Below the pieces are notes generated by a model. It saw only the letters and a list, made by a program, of their open reading frames with translations. It was not told the DNA's origin and ran no database searches. A DNA stretch of 64,000 nt, from contig NZ_CP146986.1 of assembly GCF_037126175.1 (NCBI RefSeq), forward strand, positions 2,322,501 to 2,386,500, read 5' to 3'. A program made the translations under genes and the position numbers. Below are positions 24,286 through 32,882 of this stretch, in pieces; the stretch's first letter is position 1, and every line of letters starts with the position of its first letter. The stretch is from Pseudomonas sp. RSB 5.4. Lineage in GTDB: Bacteria > Pseudomonadota > Gammaproteobacteria > Pseudomonadales > Pseudomonadaceae.

Positions 24286-27200
24286 TGGATCGCGTTGCCT
24301 TTGTTGATAAACAACTCTCTACCTTCCCGGACAGTTTGAAGGACTACCGAGAACTGACTGAAAGCAAATATGCGGAATGGCTGGACAAGGGGCCTCAATT
24401 TCTCGATAGACCAGCATTTTTTGGGTTGAGCAGATCCATCAAGCTCGGGAGCGCGAACGCTACTGTCAGTGTGAAAGACGATGAGTTCGAATCCACGGTT
24501 GCACAGTGCCCCAAGGATGGCAGACTGCTGATCGAAAGTAAGTTTGTCTCCGTCAACGACATTCCCGTTGGCAATATAACGGTCGAGGTCACTCCCAAAG
24601 AAGGCGGCACAGCAACTTCTATCACTCTCGATGCTGATGGAAAAGGTGTTTACAAGGGCTTACCAGGAAAAAAATACTTCGTTCGGGTACAAAGCTCAGT
24701 AACAAAAAATCAGCTAAATCAGCTATTTAGCTCCTACGACGGGTTCACCGCACAGTTAAAAGACTGGCTCGACTTAGAATGGAGAAAATACAGACCACTT
24801 TGGCCGAAGGAAACACTTGCCTCCCCCTACCTCGCCCAGATGAAGGGAACGCTCATTGGAAGTTGGGAGGCGATCAAGGCAGCATTTGACGGCATTAAGC
24901 GAATCTTTGAGATCCTGAAGGATCCGAAACAATTCGAAAAGGAATTGGGAGAAAGCGCGAGCGATTTGTTGAGACTAGCGAAAGAAACACCAGCGATGAT
25001 GGAAAAGCTGATGTTGCTAGCCAGCGACCAAGCGGCACTTTTTCTTATTCTGAAGGCGTCAGGAATCTGGCTACTACAACTCCCTCCCAGCGTAATATCC
25101 GGAAAAACCGCAGAACAAATATCTAGCGCCATCGTAACTATTTTAATAGATATTCTTCTGGCGATCGTTCTCACGTTCGCTGCAGAGGGCTCAGGTATTG
25201 CCTACCTCGGCGTGCGCTTGGTTAACTACGGTGCAAGAGTTATCGAAGCTGTCTCTGGGTTTGTAAAATCCATATTCAGTATTGTTAAAAAGTTCATGGA
25301 AGCGATCGAGCACTACAAAAAACTCGCTACAAGGGCGATCGCTGGGACTTTTGAAAAGGGCAAGGTCAAACTTGGCTGGGACCGACAAGACCATGCAAAA
25401 GTTGGCAGTTCAGAGCATGTTGATGACAAATCAAAACAGTCAACCAACCACGACGATAAAAACGTCGCCTGCACCAGGGAAACTTGTGTTAACGGCTGCC
25501 CAGTATCGATGGTTACAGGGGAGGAACTGCTAACGCTTACTGACGGCCAGTTAAATGGACTGTTTCCATTCGAATGGACCCGCCTATATCGTACTAGCGC
25601 AGCAGAAGTAGACTGTGGACTAGGCTACGGGTGGAGTCACGCTCTTGCGCAGCGAGTCCAAGTGAATGACGACGGGATTGTCTGGACAGATCATGAAAAT
25701 CGCATCACCAACTTTCCGCTTCCTAGCGAACAACGGTCAGCAATAACCAATAGCCTAGCAAAAGCGGCTATCTTTATTGGTGATGATCCATCTGAACTCA
25801 TTCTGACCCAGGCAGGCGAGCGCCCGCTGTTCTATCACTTCAGGTACAACAGCGAAGGCGCAACACTTATTGCAATTACTGACCGGTATCGTAATCGGCT
25901 TCATATTACTCGCGATATTCATGGACGAATCAAACGTGTAGATAACGGTGCGGGACGAGCATTATTAATTCGCTATGATCGCAAGCATATTGTATCTGTC
26001 GATTATCAGCAGTTCATCCCTGCAGACAACCTGGAAGATGCTTGGGCCACCATTCAAACACTTGTCACTTATCGATACGACGAGCACAGTCGCCTCGTGG
26101 AAGCGAAAAACGCCGCGGGTGAAAGTGAGCTTTATTCCTATAACCACCAAAACGTAATTCTCGAAAGGCAACTAGCTGGTGGTGCGAGCTTCTTCTGGGA
26201 ATGGGAGAACGAAGGAAAATCCTCTCGATGCATCCATCATTGGGCAAACTTTACACAGATGGATGCCCGCTATACTTGGGACGATAATGGAAGCGTCACT
26301 GTTACTAACGCTGATGGCAGTGAGGAAATCTACACTCATGACGATCACGCCAGACTCATCAGCAAAGTCGAACCGGGTGGAGCGGAACACAGCAACATCT
26401 ACGACGAAAAGGGCCGTCTTGTTGCCGAAAAGAATCCATTAGGCGCAATCACGGAATACCAGTACAACGACGCGGGTCGATTGGAAGCAGTAATTCCGCC
26501 AGAGGACACACCTACACTTTACGACTACAAATTCGGCTTTGTGTCCGAAGTTCGTCGTGGCGATGCGATCTGGAAATATATACGAAACAAACAAGGTGAT
26601 ATCACTCAACAAATTGATCCCGACGGTAATTCAACGTATTACTCTTACGATGATCAAGGTCGTCTTTTAGAGATTCTAAACCAGGATGGCAGCCGCCATA
26701 GGTTAGGTTGGAACAACCTCGGCGAATTGCTTGAAGAGCAGTTACCGGATGGTGGGAAACGTAAATACCGTTACGATGCACTTGGGCGGCAAATCACTCG
26801 CCAAGATGAAACGGGCGCCATTACTCAATACCAATGGGATGCCGTTGACCGTCTGATTCAGGTGATCCTACCCGGTGGCGCCAGCCGTGCCTTCACCTAT
26901 AACCCGTATGGTCGCGTCACCGCCGAGCGAGACGAACTTGGGCGCATTACCCAGTACGAATATGCTGACAACCTGCATCTTGTCAGTCGTCGCATCAATC
27001 CGGACGGCAGCCAACTGCGCTACCGCTACGACAATGCGGGACTGCTGCTTACCGAAATAGAGAACGAGCGCGGCGAGCAATATCACCTCGACTACTACGC
27101 CAACGGCCTGATCCAACAGGAAACCGGCTTCGACGGTCGTCGCACTGCCTACGAGTACGACCTCAACAGCCAGTTGGTCAAGAAAACCGAATTCGGCGAT

Positions 27201-28952
27201 GACGGCAGCGAACTCGTTACCGAATACCAGCGCGATGCTTCTGGCCGCCTGTTGGTAAAAATCCTCGCCGATGGCGAAGAGATTCACTACAGCTACGACG
27301 GACTGGGTCGTCTGGTAAATGTCGACGACGGCAATTGGCCACTCGCCTACGAATACGATGTGCAAGATCGCCTGATCACTGAACACCAAGGCTGGGGCAC
27401 CACACGTTACGAATATGACAGCGTCGGCCAACTGAACCACTGCCGCCTGCCCGATGGCAGCAAACTTGACTACCGTCACCTGCCCGGCGGACGTCTGAGC
27501 AGCATCGACCTCAATGGCTCTCGCCTGACCGCTCACCAGTTCAGCGCCGGACGCGAACAGCAACGCCAACAAGGTCTGCTGCTCAGCCAATACCAGTACG
27601 ATGAGCAGGGTCGCTTGCAAGCCCACACAGTCGGCCAGCGAGACAAGAACCTGTTTCAGCGTCGATACAACTACGACGCCAACGGCAATCTCGCCGGTAT
27701 CGATGACAGCCGCAAAGGCAAGCGCAGCTACCACTACGACCCGCTCGACCGACTCATCAGCGTGCGCGGCGCCACACCGGAAAGCTTCGCCCATGATCCG
27801 GCCGGTAACCTGCTGGGTCAAAACAACGAAGGCACAGCGAACCTGGCCAACGTCAAAGGCAACCGCCTGCTGATGCAGGGCGACCGCCATTACGACTACG
27901 ATGCCTACGGCAACCTGATCCGCGAACGCCGTGGTGCCGGCCAGAAACTCGTCACCGAATACCGCTACGACTGCCAGCACCGCCTCATCGGCGTCAGCCT
28001 GCCGGGCGGCAGTACCGCATCCTACAAATACGACGCCTTTGGTCGCCGTATCGAAAAAACCGTCGACGGCCACACTACCGAGTTTCTGTGGCAAGGCGAA
28101 CGATTGATCGCTGAAAGCGCGGAAAACCGCTACCGCAGCTACATTTACGAACCTGGCAGCTTCCGCCCTCTGGCAATGCTCGACGGCGAAGGTCCACGCA
28201 AAGCTACGCCGTTCTACTATCAGCTTGATCACCTCGGCACGCCGCAAGAACTCACAGATTACAGCGGCGAGATCATGTGGTCGGCGAAGTACCGCGCCTA
28301 CGGTAATCTCGCCGCGCTGGACGTCAGCGAGATTGATAATCCGCTGCGCTTCCAAGGTCAGTACTTCGATGCCGAGACGGGGTTACATTACAACCGGCAC
28401 CGCTACTACAATCCGGGTACTGGGCGTTTTTTGACGCCGGATCCGATCAAGCTCGCGGGTGGGTTGAACAACTATCAGTACGTGCCTAATCCTACGGGTT
28501 GGGTGGATCCGCTTGGTCTGAGTACTTGTCCAGGCGGCGAGAATTGTACGCCTGGAGTGGGGGCTGACGATGCTGCAACAAAACCACAAGTAAATGAGGG
28601 CGATCAAAAAGCACCTGAGACAGGAGGCGCAGCTCGAGCTGCTCAATACTCTGCAAATTGGCCTAAAGCAAATTTAAATAATGCTGTGGAAAAATTCGCC
28701 GGCAACAATCCTATAATCAGCACCACTGATAAGGGTAAGAAAATATACAAAAACCCTCAAAACGGAGTAGAAGTAGTAGAAGACATGAATGGAAACTATT
28801 TTAGAGTTTACGACCCCTCACTTCCCGGAAAACGTAAATATCTGAACCTTGACGGAATTGTACCTAGCAACAAAACGCTTCCGAACGGAAAGCAAACAGG
28901 CAGATCGCAAAGCGAATACAACGAAGTTACGCACTTTAACAAGGAACCATAG
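24285..28952 (+). CDS. Rhs-family polymorphic toxin, type VI effector
   Basis: 1555 residues. The N-terminal 400 have no PAAR motif. They include a beta-sandwich-like piece (about 85-130) and two long hydrophobic segments (about 245-270 and 285-312), possibly for crossing the target membrane. The Rhs shell begins near residue 403 (GCPVSMVTGEELL), followed by many YD repeats (YDALGR, YDDQGRL, YEYDLNSQL). It ends at the self-cleavage/junction motif DPLGL (1408-1412). The last 143 residues are a variable toxin tip with a basic, beta-strand-rich end (GKKIYKNPQNGVEVVEDMNG, later GRSQSEYNEVTHF). I cannot place the tip in a named family; a nuclease is plausible. DNA of the first 2.6 kb and of the tip is AT-richer than the middle. 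Confidence 0.92.
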   Translation: MDRVAFVDKQLSTFPDSLKDYRELTESKYAEWLDKGPQFLDRPAFFGLSRSIKLGSANATVSVKDDEFESTVAQCPKDGRLLIESKFVSVNDIPVGNITVEVTPKEGGTATSITLDADGKGVYKGLPGKKYFVRVQSSVTKNQLNQLFSSYDGFTAQLKDWLDLEWRKYRPLWPKETLASPYLAQMKGTLIGSWEAIKAAFDGIKRIFEILKDPKQFEKELGESASDLLRLAKETPAMMEKLMLLASDQAALFLILKASGIWLLQLPPSVISGKTAEQISSAIVTILIDILLAIVLTFAAEGSGIAYLGVRLVNYGARVIEAVSGFVKSIFSIVKKFMEAIEHYKKLATRAIAGTFEKGKVKLGWDRQDHAKVGSSEHVDDKSKQSTNHDDKNVACTRETCVNGCPVSMVTGEELLTLTDGQLNGLFPFEWTRLYRTSAAEVDCGLGYGWSHALAQRVQVNDDGIVWTDHENRITNFPLPSEQRSAITNSLAKAAIFIGDDPSELILTQAGERPLFYHFRYNSEGATLIAITDRYRNRLHITRDIHGRIKRVDNGAGRALLIRYDRKHIVSVDYQQFIPADNLEDAWATIQTLVTYRYDEHSRLVEAKNAAGESELYSYNHQNVILERQLAGGASFFWEWENEGKSSRCIHHWANFTQMDARYTWDDNGSVTVTNADGSEEIYTHDDHARLISKVEPGGAEHSNIYDEKGRLVAEKNPLGAITEYQYNDAGRLEAVIPPEDTPTLYDYKFGFVSEVRRGDAIWKYIRNKQGDITQQIDPDGNSTYYSYDDQGRLLEILNQDGSRHRLGWNNLGELLEEQLPDGGKRKYRYDALGRQITRQDETGAITQYQWDAVDRLIQVILPGGASRAFTYNPYGRVTAERDELGRITQYEYADNLHLVSRRINPDGSQLRYRYDNAGLLLTEIENERGEQYHLDYYANGLIQQETGFDGRRTAYEYDLNSQLVKKTEFGDDGSELVTEYQRDASGRLLVKILADGEEIHYSYDGLGRLVNVDDGNWPLAYEYDVQDRLITEHQGWGTTRYEYDSVGQLNHCRLPDGSKLDYRHLPGGRLSSIDLNGSRLTAHQFSAGREQQRQQGLLLSQYQYDEQGRLQAHTVGQRDKNLFQRRYNYDANGNLAGIDDSRKGKRSYHYDPLDRLISVRGATPESFAHDPAGNLLGQNNEGTANLANVKGNRLLMQGDRHYDYDAYGNLIRERRGAGQKLVTEYRYDCQHRLIGVSLPGGSTASYKYDAFGRRIEKTVDGHTTEFLWQGERLIAESAENRYRSYIYEPGSFRPLAMLDGEGPRKATPFYYQLDHLGTPQELTDYSGEIMWSAKYRAYGNLAALDVSEIDNPLRFQGQYFDAETGLHYNRHRYYNPGTGRFLTPDPIKLAGGLNNYQYVPNPTGWVDPLGLSTCPGGENCTPGVGADDAATKPQVNEGDQKAPETGGAARAAQYSANWPKANLNNAVEKFAGNNPIISTTDKGKKIYKNPQNGVEVVEDMNGNYFRVYDPSLPGKRKYLNLDGIVPSNKTLPNGKQTGRSQSEYNEVTHFNKEP

Positions 28953-28954
28953 AA

Positions 28955-29287
28955 GTGAAAACAATTTCAGTGCCAGTAACCGTGGAAGCAATGAATCGAT
29001 TAGACTTTGATGAATGTTTACCGGGAGATCTGGAAGAAATTTTTCTTTCCGAAGATGAATTCTCAACCCTTGTAAAGACCGGAGCAATTGAAAAAATCAA
29101 CTCAACACTAGGAATACTTATAGACGAGTACGAAGACGAAAAAATACAAGGAATCTCAGAATTACAAACATCTCTCAACATATTTCAAGAAGCATTAAAA
29201 ACCACCAACACTGAAATAATAAACAAAATCTTAAAGCTTAATGAATCAGCAATAAAACATAATACTGGATTGTTTTTTTACTTCTGA
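28955..29287 (+). CDS. candidate cognate immunity protein
   Basis: A 110-residue acidic protein whose GTG start is two bases after the Rhs stop, with AAGGAA in range as RBS. Position directly after a polymorphic toxin tip, small size, negative charge (clusters of D/E such as DFDECLPGDLEEIFLSEDEF) against a basic tip, and AT-rich DNA all fit an immunity gene. I do not recognise the family. It should neutralise the tip at residues 1413-1555 of the Rhs protein. Confidence 0.65.
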   Translation: MKTISVPVTVEAMNRLDFDECLPGDLEEIFLSEDEFSTLVKTGAIEKINSTLGILIDEYEDEKIQGISELQTSLNIFQEALKTTNTEIINKILKLNESAIKHNTGLFFYF

Positions 29288-29620
29288 GTTTTTCCCAGAA
29301 ATATATAAACTGATAAAAACTACAAATCCATATTTAATACTCAACTCAAAGAATATCGAAAAAAACCACTCTTTATTCGATAAAAATGGCAACTCAATAT
29401 AACTGAATGACATAAACACATAAACACTTTCAATTTATAAAAAATAATGGATTTCTATTTCTGGTGAAATCACTCACCAAGAAACTGAGCATACCTATAC
29501 TGCTTCAGCTTGCCACTTTTTGATCAAAAGGGATTGAACGCCCTCCCTTTGGCCTTCTTTTCAGAAAATAAATCCGCCCCCTTTTTCATTGAAAAATTTC
29601 GATGACTGGGAAAAGCTTCA
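29288..29620 (+). other. AT-rich gap with one repeat copy
   Basis: No convincing gene. The stretch is very AT-rich and holds one copy (29566-29590) of a repeat containing AAATAAATCCGCCCCCTTTT that recurs in the following gaps. Confidence 0.5.
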
Positions 29621-29743
29621 ATGAAGACCACTTTTGAAACTGCTTTAGACCTTCACGAAATATCTGATTTCTTTAAAGGAAATGGACAATATTTTGCTCG
29701 AGGCTCCGACTGGGGAAAACATCTTTTTATTAGCAACTGGTAG
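29621..29743 (+). pseudogene. short remnant, possibly the start of an old immunity gene
   Basis: A 40-codon frame (MKTTFETALDLHEISDFFKG, then GNGQYFARGSDWG and others) stops at 29741-29743. The next open frame starts six bases later in a different phase, so a frameshifted or truncated gene is possible. It may also be a real 40-residue peptide. The amino-acid composition resembles the N-termini of small immunity proteins, but no family was identified. Confidence 0.3.
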
Positions 29744-29748
29744 GAAAT

Positions 29749-30093
29749 GTGCGGCGTTTTAAAAAATCAGAAAGAGCCGCACAAAATTTACTCACATCGA
29801 TATTTGAAGATTACGCAAAATATTTTAAGGAAGATTATTCAGATGCCGAAGGATTATTCTCCAATATAAGCGCCTACTACACACTTAAAAATAAAATAGC
29901 CTTTTTATCGAGAAATAGTTACGACTTAATCGAAAGTCTTGACGAGAGAAGCAAGAAAAATATAGGAAAACTATTTCGTCTGCTTAGGCAACAGTACGAT
30001 TTAAAAAACAAAGATCTGCCAAAGTACACATTTGATGAGAAAATCAAACGATTAAAGCTCAAGGGATGCACTCTTAATCTTGAACAGCTTTGA
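29749..30093 (+). CDS. orphan immunity-like protein 1 (unknown)
   Basis: A 114-residue charged, helical protein with a GTG start and a weak RBS (TAGGAAAT). It has no signal peptide or membrane segment. It lies in the AT-rich tract after the Rhs/immunity pair. Position and composition suggest an immunity gene kept from a former toxin tip, but the sequence itself (for example AYYTLKNKIAFLSRNSYDLI) was not recognised. It may be continuous with the short frame just upstream. Confidence 0.45.
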   Translation: MRRFKKSERAAQNLLTSIFEDYAKYFKEDYSDAEGLFSNISAYYTLKNKIAFLSRNSYDLIESLDERSKKNIGKLFRLLRQQYDLKNKDLPKYTFDEKIKRLKLKGCTLNLEQL

Positions 30094-30224
30094 AAAAACA
30101 TGCAGATCACGACTTCGGCACAGCTGATGATGGCCATTAAAGAATTCAAAGTCTAAAAACTCTGCTACTCCCATAAAAATATCGCATTAAAATTAGCGAC
30201 CACCCGACACGATAGAAAAACGAA

Positions 30225-30290
30225 TAAAGGGCACAGATTTTTTGTGTAGGCAGCCCAAAAAAGCAATCAAAATAAATCTGTTCCCTTCCA
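30225..30290. repeat. inverted pair of the AAATCTG-CCCCTTT repeat, copy B
   Basis: AAAGGGCACAGATTTTTTGT (30225-30244) faces AAAATAAATCTGTTCCCTT (30269-30287). It is an imperfect palindrome in the gap between two orphan genes. Confidence 0.55.
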
Positions 30291-30341
30291 CTTTGAAAAA
30301 TAATCCGAATTTATTGGCCAAATCGGTTCTAGGGTCGAAAA

Positions 30342-30728
30342 ATGACAACCCAGAAATGTATCCCACGAAGTGTATGGTTTGGGCTCGACGGAACAGGCTA
30401 CAACAACATTGCGCAAGAGCTAGAATCCGAAAACCCTTCACTAAGAAAATGGATTTCAGTATACGCCATTTACAAAAACCCCTTTACCAATGATCCATAT
30501 AACCATTATGACTTCATCCATCAATCAAAAAATTTCCGATATGCAACAGTGATATTTACAATCTCAACCGAAACACTTGAAACAAGTGACGGCGTGGACG
30601 ACCGAGACATCAATATCTTAAAAATAGAAACCATGAACTCTGAAGCGGAAATCAACGCCTTTCTTGAAAAGCTTAACGTCGATCCAGAACTTTTCATTAC
30701 TCCATGGCGGTGTGAATATCCTCTCTAG
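30342..30728 (+). CDS. orphan immunity-like protein 2 (unknown)
   Basis: A 128-residue soluble, acidic protein (SVWFGLDGTGYNNIAQELES near the start, TPWRCEYPL at the end) in the AT-rich tract downstream of the Rhs locus. It has no recognised domain and a weak RBS. It is read as a probable orphan immunity gene because of its size, acidity and placement between copies of the same short repeat. Confidence 0.5.
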   Translation: MTTQKCIPRSVWFGLDGTGYNNIAQELESENPSLRKWISVYAIYKNPFTNDPYNHYDFIHQSKNFRYATVIFTISTETLETSDGVDDRDINILKIETMNSEAEINAFLEKLNVDPELFITPWRCEYPL

Positions 30729-30746
30729 TTGCTGAACTGCAATGAG

Positions 30747-30796
30747 GGAAGGGGCGGATTGTTTTCGTTGAAGGAAATAAATCTGCCCCCTTTTCA
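30747..30796. repeat. inverted pair of the AAATCTG-CCCCTTT repeat, copy C
   Basis: GAAGGGGCGGATTGTTTTC (30749-30767) faces GAAATAAATCTGCCCCCTTT (30774-30793). The two can form a hairpin whose right arm runs into TTTT, so this copy could also work as a terminator. Confidence 0.65.
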
Positions 30797-30963
30797 GCCC
30801 CATTTTCACGCAAACAAATACATAAAAATCACTAAAAACAAAAAATTAATTAGGTCTAAGAATAGCTTTATAAACAAAACTCAACCCAAAACACCATAAA
30901 ACAAATGATGGCAACCAAATCGATTCAAAAAAAACTTGATCAATTTTTTATCGAGAGAGCAAA

Positions 30964-31584
30964 ATGAATTTTTCAATTGACATTACAGAATCCTTTGGCG
31001 CTATCGACTTCGATAATGCAGGCGGACTTATCTCGTATATAAACATACCTCCAAACGAAAATATTCAAGAAAAATTCCAACTAGAACTATTTAATTTTGT
31101 CCTTAACTTAATAGAAAAATCGGCAGTTTCTTCAATAAAAAACCAGAACCCAAGCTTTCTAGAAAAGATGGACGAGGACGGTTTCCTGGTCATTAAGCAA
31201 GCCATCATTACATTTGAAAAAATAAAAGGTCACGAAAAATTAATACGCTTATTAAACCAGGACAGTGGCTACTTGACGCACGAATCTTACGGCCCAAAAT
31301 TAGAGAACAAAGATAAAATATACGATATCGGCGGAAGATCATTCTCAACTCCTGAATTATTAATCAACCTTGCCATCATCTCCCCAAAAAAAGTAACCCT
31401 CGACTTCACTGCTTCAAACCACACTTATATACCCACATATGACGAACTTCAGAAATCAGTAGGGATATTAAACTCACAGGCAAATCGCGTTCAACCTGAA
31501 ATTCAGGGTATTTTCGATATTAGCTTTAGCAATTTGTATACCATATGCGATTTTGATGCAGGCTATCGATTGCACTCAATATGA
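30964..31584 (+). CDS. orphan immunity-like protein 3 (unknown)
   Basis: A 206-residue acidic protein (pattern NFSIDITESFGAIDFDNAGG at the start), AT-rich, with GAGAG upstream of the ATG. No signal peptide, membrane segment or known motif was seen. Its context within the run of small genes behind the Rhs toxin suggests immunity. The stop at 31582-31584 is followed by a short overlapping frame that looks non-coding. Confidence 0.5.
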   Translation: MNFSIDITESFGAIDFDNAGGLISYINIPPNENIQEKFQLELFNFVLNLIEKSAVSSIKNQNPSFLEKMDEDGFLVIKQAIITFEKIKGHEKLIRLLNQDSGYLTHESYGPKLENKDKIYDIGGRSFSTPELLINLAIISPKKVTLDFTASNHTYIPTYDELQKSVGILNSQANRVQPEIQGIFDISFSNLYTICDFDAGYRLHSI

Positions 31585-31961
31585 AATAGTGACGAATCGG
31601 GAAAAAGAAAAATTGTTCAGAATTCCTTGCAGAGATTTTCAATCAAAGAAGCACTCTAGAAAATTGGCCAACATAAAAGAGTTGCAGTGCACACAACAAA
31701 AACCTCTACCGCTCGATAGAGCTTTCAAAACAATGAAACAAAATACTTTCCGAAATATGAACAATGAAACTAGAACCCTGCCTCGACATATTACCTTCAC
31801 TATTACTTCCTATTGAGACAAAAGGGGACAGTTTTATTATTTATGACGACCCAAAAGACATTGAAAAAAAATCTGGCCCCTTGTGCCTCTTTTACCTTCG
31901 ATGACACTAGGACCTGAAAGGTCCCCGGCACCAAAGAACACTACCCCTTCAAGGAAAAAAA
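31585..31961 (+). other. AT-rich gap with repeat copy D
   Basis: It contains the inverted pair AAAAGGGGACAGTTTTAT (31820-31837) and AAAAAAAATCTGGCCCCTT (31864-31882). An 87-codon frame at 31553-31816 overlaps the previous gene and has no convincing start, and may be a decayed remnant. Confidence 0.5.
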
Positions 31962-32354
31962 ATGAAAACCTGGAATGAACTTGATGGCAACACCTTATTC
32001 AATAGAGTATTCACCAAACCTATTAAAATTAGCACGATAAAGTTATTCCAAATAACAATCGACAACAACAGACCTAACATAACCTTCGAATTCGATATCC
32101 CAGAAATCCCCGACTCCGCACCTGAAAAATGGATAAAGATGGGATTCAACACTTGCCGCATTGGCTTGAGCTGCAACGGAGTCAAGGAATTACTCTTAAA
32201 AAACATACCTACTCGAGAGAGCCTCACTATCAAAATAGAGAAGATTGACGAGTACTTTTTAATCCGTGCAGAAAATGAAAACTCTCTATTGGAGTTCAAA
32301 ACAAAATACCCATTACTTTGCGGCCCTTCGGTTTACATGAGCACCCATGAATAA
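31962..32354 (+). CDS. Imm50-like immunity protein
   Basis: A 130-residue protein that resembles immunity protein 50. It has an early W-x2-L-x-GN pattern (TWNELDGNTLFNRVF), then IDNNRPNITFEFDIPEIPD, a PEKWIKMGFNTCRIGLSCNG core and GVKELLL. Imm50 proteins protect against toxin tips of Rhs or CDI type. Here it sits 3 kb from the current toxin tip, so it is an orphan. It has a good RBS (CAAGGAAAA) and overlaps the next gene by eight bases, so the two are probably co-translated. Confidence 0.65.
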   Translation: MKTWNELDGNTLFNRVFTKPIKISTIKLFQITIDNNRPNITFEFDIPEIPDSAPEKWIKMGFNTCRIGLSCNGVKELLLKNIPTRESLTIKIEKIDEYFLIRAENENSLLEFKTKYPLLCGPSVYMSTHE

Positions 32355-32844
32355 ACATCAAATCACACTCGCCAATAACTGGATCGCCACCTTCGAAAAC
32401 AACGGTGAATTCCGCATGGGAGCCGAAGGCTGGAGCTTGCTCCTGCAAGGACCTGACGGCAGAAATATCAATTACTTCGCGGACAAGATCATTTTGGTCA
32501 ACGATGACGACGGCACCCAGGCTAATTCGTGCATTCGTCTATCCAGCGACGGTGTCTACGGTTATTTGAGCACAGCCGTTGACAGCTGCTGGGTGATCGA
32601 TTTCTCGCGGTGCATGATCGCCCCGCACCGAGTGAGCATCCATCACTACCATGACGCCTATGACGAAAGCGTGGCAGCTTACGAACAACCCGCCTTCAAG
32701 CGTGTGAGGCAATACATCAGTGTGGTTGGAAGGCACATCTATCTGACCTTCCCGCTGACCAAAGATGAAGACTTCCCCAAGGTATGGGAAGAGTATCTAT
32801 CCATACGCAAACGCCAACTGGATGAGCTCTATTTCAGAAACTGA
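32347..32844 (+). CDS. uncharacterised protein at the end of the immunity array
   Basis: A 165-residue soluble protein with many aromatic residues (NNGEFRMGAEGWSLLLQGPD, RHIYLTFPLTKDEDFPKVWE). Its DNA is more GC-rich than that of its neighbours. It overlaps the Imm50-like gene by eight bases. It could be a second immunity factor or part of the same protective unit. Family not recognised. Confidence 0.6.
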   Translation: MNKHQITLANNWIATFENNGEFRMGAEGWSLLLQGPDGRNINYFADKIILVNDDDGTQANSCIRLSSDGVYGYLSTAVDSCWVIDFSRCMIAPHRVSIHHYHDAYDESVAAYEQPAFKRVRQYISVVGRHIYLTFPLTKDEDFPKVWEEYLSIRKRQLDELYFRN

Positions 32845-32882
32845 TCAGTGGGCGCCAATATCATCGTAGCTATTTGTGCGCC

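Noticed and set aside
20869-28952. Complete type VI secretion apparatus
   Set aside because: Only hcp, vgrG, adaptor and effector genes are present. Sheath, baseplate, ClpV and membrane-complex genes are missing.
31553-31816. 87-codon frame after orphan immunity gene 3
   Set aside because: It overlaps the previous gene, has no RBS and has the composition of AT-rich non-coding DNA. It could at most be a decayed remnant.
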